DNA of 7,761 nt from contig JAKQGS010000322.1 of assembly GCA_029556045.1 (NCBI GenBank), positions 1 through 7,761 of the forward strand, given 5' to 3'. The position numbers and the translations under genes are program-made. Below, piece after piece: positions 5,620-7,761 of this stretch. Under the pieces are notes generated by a model. The model made no database searches, had not been told where the DNA came from, and saw nothing but the letters and a program-made list of their open reading frames with translations. Source of the stretch: Pseudomonadota bacterium. GTDB taxonomy: Bacteria; Bdellovibrionota; Oligoflexia; Oligoflexales; Oligoflexaceae. Numbering within the stretch: position 1 is the stretch's first letter; each line of letters opens with the position of its first letter.

Positions 5620-6144
5620 CTAATGATTAGCTGCAAGCGGTGGTTCTGGCAGGATGACTTTGGGCTCGCGATCTGGCCTGCGTGGCGTTTTCGGGGGAAC
5701 CAGAGCCATGCCGGTAATATATTTCGTCAGTTCACCAATCATAAACTCCTTGGCCTCCACCAATGCCTCCATAATATGGCGCATGCTGATCACCGCAATG
5801 GGACGTTGCTGGTCCAATACGGGGAGATGGCGGACTTTGCGAGTGGTCATCACCTGCATGCACTCCTCAAGGGTGAAGTCCGGGGTCACGTAGAAGACCT
5901 GCTTTTTGGCACAGCGAAAAACAGGGAGTGTTAAAATGCTTTCCGCCCCATGTTGCTGCAACCCCCGCACAAAATCACGCTCTGAAAACACGCCAATCAA
6001 GCGATTTTTACGCATAACCAAAAGCAGACCCGCATTCTGGTTTTCTAACGTCTGCAGAGCCAGTTTTACGGGTGTATCATCGGACACCTGGGGCAGTTGG
6101 GTTATGGATTTTTGGTGGATCAATTCGCGAATCGTTCGCTTCAT
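5620..6144 (-). CDS. Two-CBS-domain protein
   Basis: A 174-residue cytoplasmic protein made of a tandem CBS pair (Bateman module), which binds adenine nucleotides or similar ligands. CBS1 spans about residues 10-66 with NRLIGVFSERDFVRGL; CBS2 spans about 78-132 with TTRKVRHLPVLD and PIAVISMRHIMEALV. The D-alternating TPDFTLEECMQVM stretch is characteristic. The last 25 residues form a Pro/Arg-rich, probably unstructured tail (PPKTPRRPDREPKVILPEPP) not usual for stand-alone CBS proteins. The start is ATG 6144 with GGAGGG 7 nt upstream. No catalytic domain is fused, so it probably regulates a partner protein; none is adjacent. It is divergent from the secreted repeat-protein gene and appears monocistronic. 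Confidence 0.9.
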   Translation of the reverse strand: MKRTIRELIHQKSITQLPQVSDDTPVKLALQTLENQNAGLLLVMRKNRLIGVFSERDFVRGLQQHGAESILTLPVFRCAKKQVFYVTPDFTLEECMQVMTTRKVRHLPVLDQQRPIAVISMRHIMEALVEAKEFMIGELTKYITGMALVPPKTPRRPDREPKVILPEPPLAANH

Positions 6145-6223
6145 GACGAATCCCTCCTCTTGTAATTGAGCTGCACTATTGATGACGTGCAGCCATGGAT
6201 AGCCAGAACGGCCTTTGTGATGG

Positions 6224-6245
6224 TTCTGTCAAAACTATGACAGAA
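6224..6245. promoter_or_regulatory. Perfect 8-bp dyad TTCTGTCA-N6-TGACAGAA, possible operator
   Basis: TTCTGTCA (6224-6231) and TGACAGAA (6238-6245) are perfect inverted half-sites with a 6-bp centre, 80 bp upstream of the CBS gene start in the 315-bp divergent gap 6145-6459, which holds no convincing gene. The minus-strand reading includes a perfect TTGACA (6232-6227), but no fitting -10 box is seen at 16-18 bp. It could be a binding site for an unknown dimeric regulator of either flanking gene. No T-run, so not a terminator. Confidence 0.45.
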
Positions 6246-6325
6246 GTCGCATGAGAGAATCATGAACGCAGTGAAATATGGGGTTCGATTCGTTCCGAGG
6301 TCTGAAGCAACGTTCTTTTAATGAG

Positions 6326-6380
6326 TAATAATCCCGATGAGTCGGTGGGCAAAAGTTGCCGCCGTGAGTCGGCATTATTG
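6326..6380 (+). other. Potential multi-hairpin RNA element upstream of the secreted repeat-protein gene
   Basis: Three back-to-back hairpins can be drawn: CCGA-TGAG-TCGG (6334-6345), GGCAA-AAG-TTGCC (6348-6360) and GCCG-TGAGT-CGGC (6361-6373). They are enclosed by a weak outer stem TAATAAT (6326-6332) with ATTATTG (6374-6380). TGAGTCGG occurs twice (6338-6345 and 6365-6372). A competing longer hairpin pairs CGG (6343-6345) with CCG (6362-6364) around the middle stem. It lies 80 nt before the ATG at 6460, so it could be a 5' leader structure. It matches no riboswitch class I know. The promoter position is unknown. Confidence 0.3.
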
Positions 6381-6459
6381 TCCCTTTGCAGTCTTTCGCA
6401 GATTTTCTAGCATATTAGGTATGCAGTTCATTTTGTAAAGGCATAGGAGACGATTCCCC

Positions 6460-7761
6460 ATGCGTGATTTTCGTTGCTTGATGGCGATGTCCCTGGCATT
6501 GCTCCTGCTCCCCAACCATAGCCAGGGAGCTCCCCAAGGAATAACAAAACCTACCGCAAATGCGACGCCTCCACCACCTACGATCACGAGCAAGTCCGTA
6601 ACAAATGCACCTACGACCGCCGCGCCCAAGCCGTCACCAACTCCCCCGGTGTCTCAAAAGACCATCGCTTCGCAATCCACGCCGCAGCAGGCCACATCCG
6701 GGGCAACGTGGGAACCCGTCATACCCTTGCCATCAGTGCCTGATCTGGCGTTGGGTGGGGACGAAATGATGCGGGATCCCAAATTAGCGGAACCACCGTT
6801 GGTGGATGACATGGCCGCAGCCCAGGTGATGCAGGAGGTGAAAAACCTGCTGGGGGAATTGAAGTACACCAAAGGTCCACGGCAGTTTGAATTACATCAC
6901 GAGATCTATCGCAACTATGTCTCGTATACCTACTTCCTGGAGGACGCCATCCGTGGGCGGGTGGACAGCGAACTCAGTCCTGCTACCGCAACAAAGAAGC
7001 TCCTGAACGCCCGGGTTGAGGTCATTCGTCATGGTGTGGCCATGACGAAAGGTTTTAAAGACAAGCGCCTCAAGTCCCGCGCCATGTATCATATCGTCTT
7101 GTCCCGTTACTTTCTTGGCAAAAACCCGGAGGCTGCGCTGAGCCATCTGGCGGCGGTTTCCAAAAATCTGCCACCCGAAATGGCGCAACGGGTGCAGTAT
7201 CTGGCCGCCATGCATCAACTTCGGCTGGGGAACCGGGCTGTTGGTCGTGCGGCGCTGGAGGCGCTGCTGCCGTCGCTGCCACGCCCCGGCAAGTTGAACG
7301 CTCATCTGGCTTTGGCGGAATTCAAGTCTGGGGTCATTGGTGAAGGCCAGCGTATTGGTCCCACCGATCCTAAATACGTCGATCACCTCAGCGCTGTGGT
7401 GCAGTTGATTACTCCAGAGATGGGGCTGGCAGAGCGGGAGGATTTATTCGCGCGGGTTGTGCGCACGTGGGTGGCAGCGGAAGGCTCACGTATCAACTGG
7501 GCAGCATCGCCATTTTCTTTGGTATCTTTTCAAAAGATGGTCGGACGATATGCTCTGATGGAGCGGGTCGCACTGCAATCCTGGCAGAAGGGGGATCGGG
7601 CTGGTGCAATGCAGACCTATCGTCAGGTGGCTAAATTCATGGTAGGACGTCCTTTGGCGGCTCTGATTGATCAAAGGATTCTCGATCTGGTGAGTGAGGA
7701 ATACAAACGCAGCAAGGATGCTATTCCTCTTGAAAAGGAACTTTTAGCCCTGGTGAAGAAA
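6460..7761 (+). CDS. Exported Pro/Thr-rich helical-repeat (TPR-like) protein, C-terminus beyond window
   Basis: Open from ATG 6460 to the window edge, 434 residues visible. AGGAGA lies 9 nt upstream and fixes the start. Residues 1-24 form a Sec signal peptide (Arg2, Arg5, hydrophobic AMSLALLLLP, likely cleavage after SQGA). Residues 25-95 are a disordered Pro/Thr/Ser/Ala-rich segment, such as often spans the periplasm or peptidoglycan. From about residue 120 the protein is helical, with degenerate TPR-like pairs: YHIVLSRYFLGKNPEAALSHL (210-230), QYLAAMHQLRLGNRAVGRAALEALL (246-270) and ALQSWQKGDRAGAMQTYRQVAKF (371-393). These repeats usually mediate protein contacts, so a scaffold role in the envelope is likely. 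No enzyme motif is seen. It is divergent from the CBS gene. Confidence 0.8.
   Translation, partial: MRDFRCLMAMSLALLLLPNHSQGAPQGITKPTANATPPPPTITSKSVTNAPTTAAPKPSPTPPVSQKTIASQSTPQQATSGATWEPVIPLPSVPDLALGGDEMMRDPKLAEPPLVDDMAAAQVMQEVKNLLGELKYTKGPRQFELHHEIYRNYVSYTYFLEDAIRGRVDSELSPATATKKLLNARVEVIRHGVAMTKGFKDKRLKSRAMYHIVLSRYFLGKNPEAALSHLAAVSKNLPPEMAQRVQYLAAMHQLRLGNRAVGRAALEALLPSLPRPGKLNAHLALAEFKSGVIGEGQRIGPTDPKYVDHLSAVVQLITPEMGLAEREDLFARVVRTWVAAEGSRINWAASPFSLVSFQKMVGRYALMERVALQSWQKGDRAGAMQTYRQVAKFMVGRPLAALIDQRILDLVSEEYKRSKDAIPLEKELLALVKK

Noticed and set aside
6892..7386. 164-residue minus-strand ORF
   Set aside because: It is antisense to the clearly coding exported repeat protein, which has a ribosome site and signal peptide, and it has no domain of its own.

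Overview
The window looks like chromosomal DNA from a Gram-negative, probably proteobacterial, bacterium of medium to moderately high G+C. It carries strong Shine-Dalgarno sites, an ordinary tRNA-Leu, an RluA-type pseudouridine synthase, a CBS-domain protein, an MFS exporter and an envelope-targeted helical-repeat protein. The two-domain XRE regulator recalls families common in Bdellovibrio-like bacteria and gammaproteobacteria, but I cannot name the genus.

Layout. Positions 1-643 are housekeeping: the 5' part of an RluA-family pseudouridine synthase (minus strand, running off the left edge) and tRNA-Leu(UAA) on the plus strand. Positions 650-2930 are visibly more AT-rich and accessory in character: a secreted DNase I homologue, then a type II toxin-antitoxin pair (AbrB-like antitoxin, RelE-like toxin) with a compact promoter/operator. 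Positions 2930-4180 hold two short ORFs whose stop codons overlap tail to tail, and an XRE/winged-helix regulator with a perfect dyad just upstream. Positions 4179-5480 encode an MFS exporter transcribed divergently from the regulator. Positions 5596-6144 hold a two-CBS-domain protein with its terminator. The 6145-6459 gap has no convincing gene but holds a perfect 8-bp dyad and a compact potential multi-hairpin RNA. From 6460 a secreted or periplasmic Pro/Thr-rich, helical-repeat protein runs off the right edge.

The main discovery is the nuclease at 728-1819. Every catalytic and metal-binding signature of the eukaryotic-type DNase I fold is present, but the order is swapped. The half that is C-terminal in DNase I (His134, Asp168, Asp212 and Asp251-His252 motifs) comes first. 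The half that is N-terminal (Asn7, Glu39 and Glu78 motifs) follows, joined to it by only a few residues. This is a natural circular permutation with new ends in the Cys101-Cys104 surface loop region. It is preceded by a signal peptide and followed by a Ser/Thr-rich linker and a small four-cysteine module.

How the genes may work together: the regulator and exporter form a plausible regulator/efflux pair; the TA pair is autonomous and probably self-regulated; the nuclease is probably an exported enzyme acting on extracellular or periplasmic DNA. No operon links the nuclease to any other gene here.
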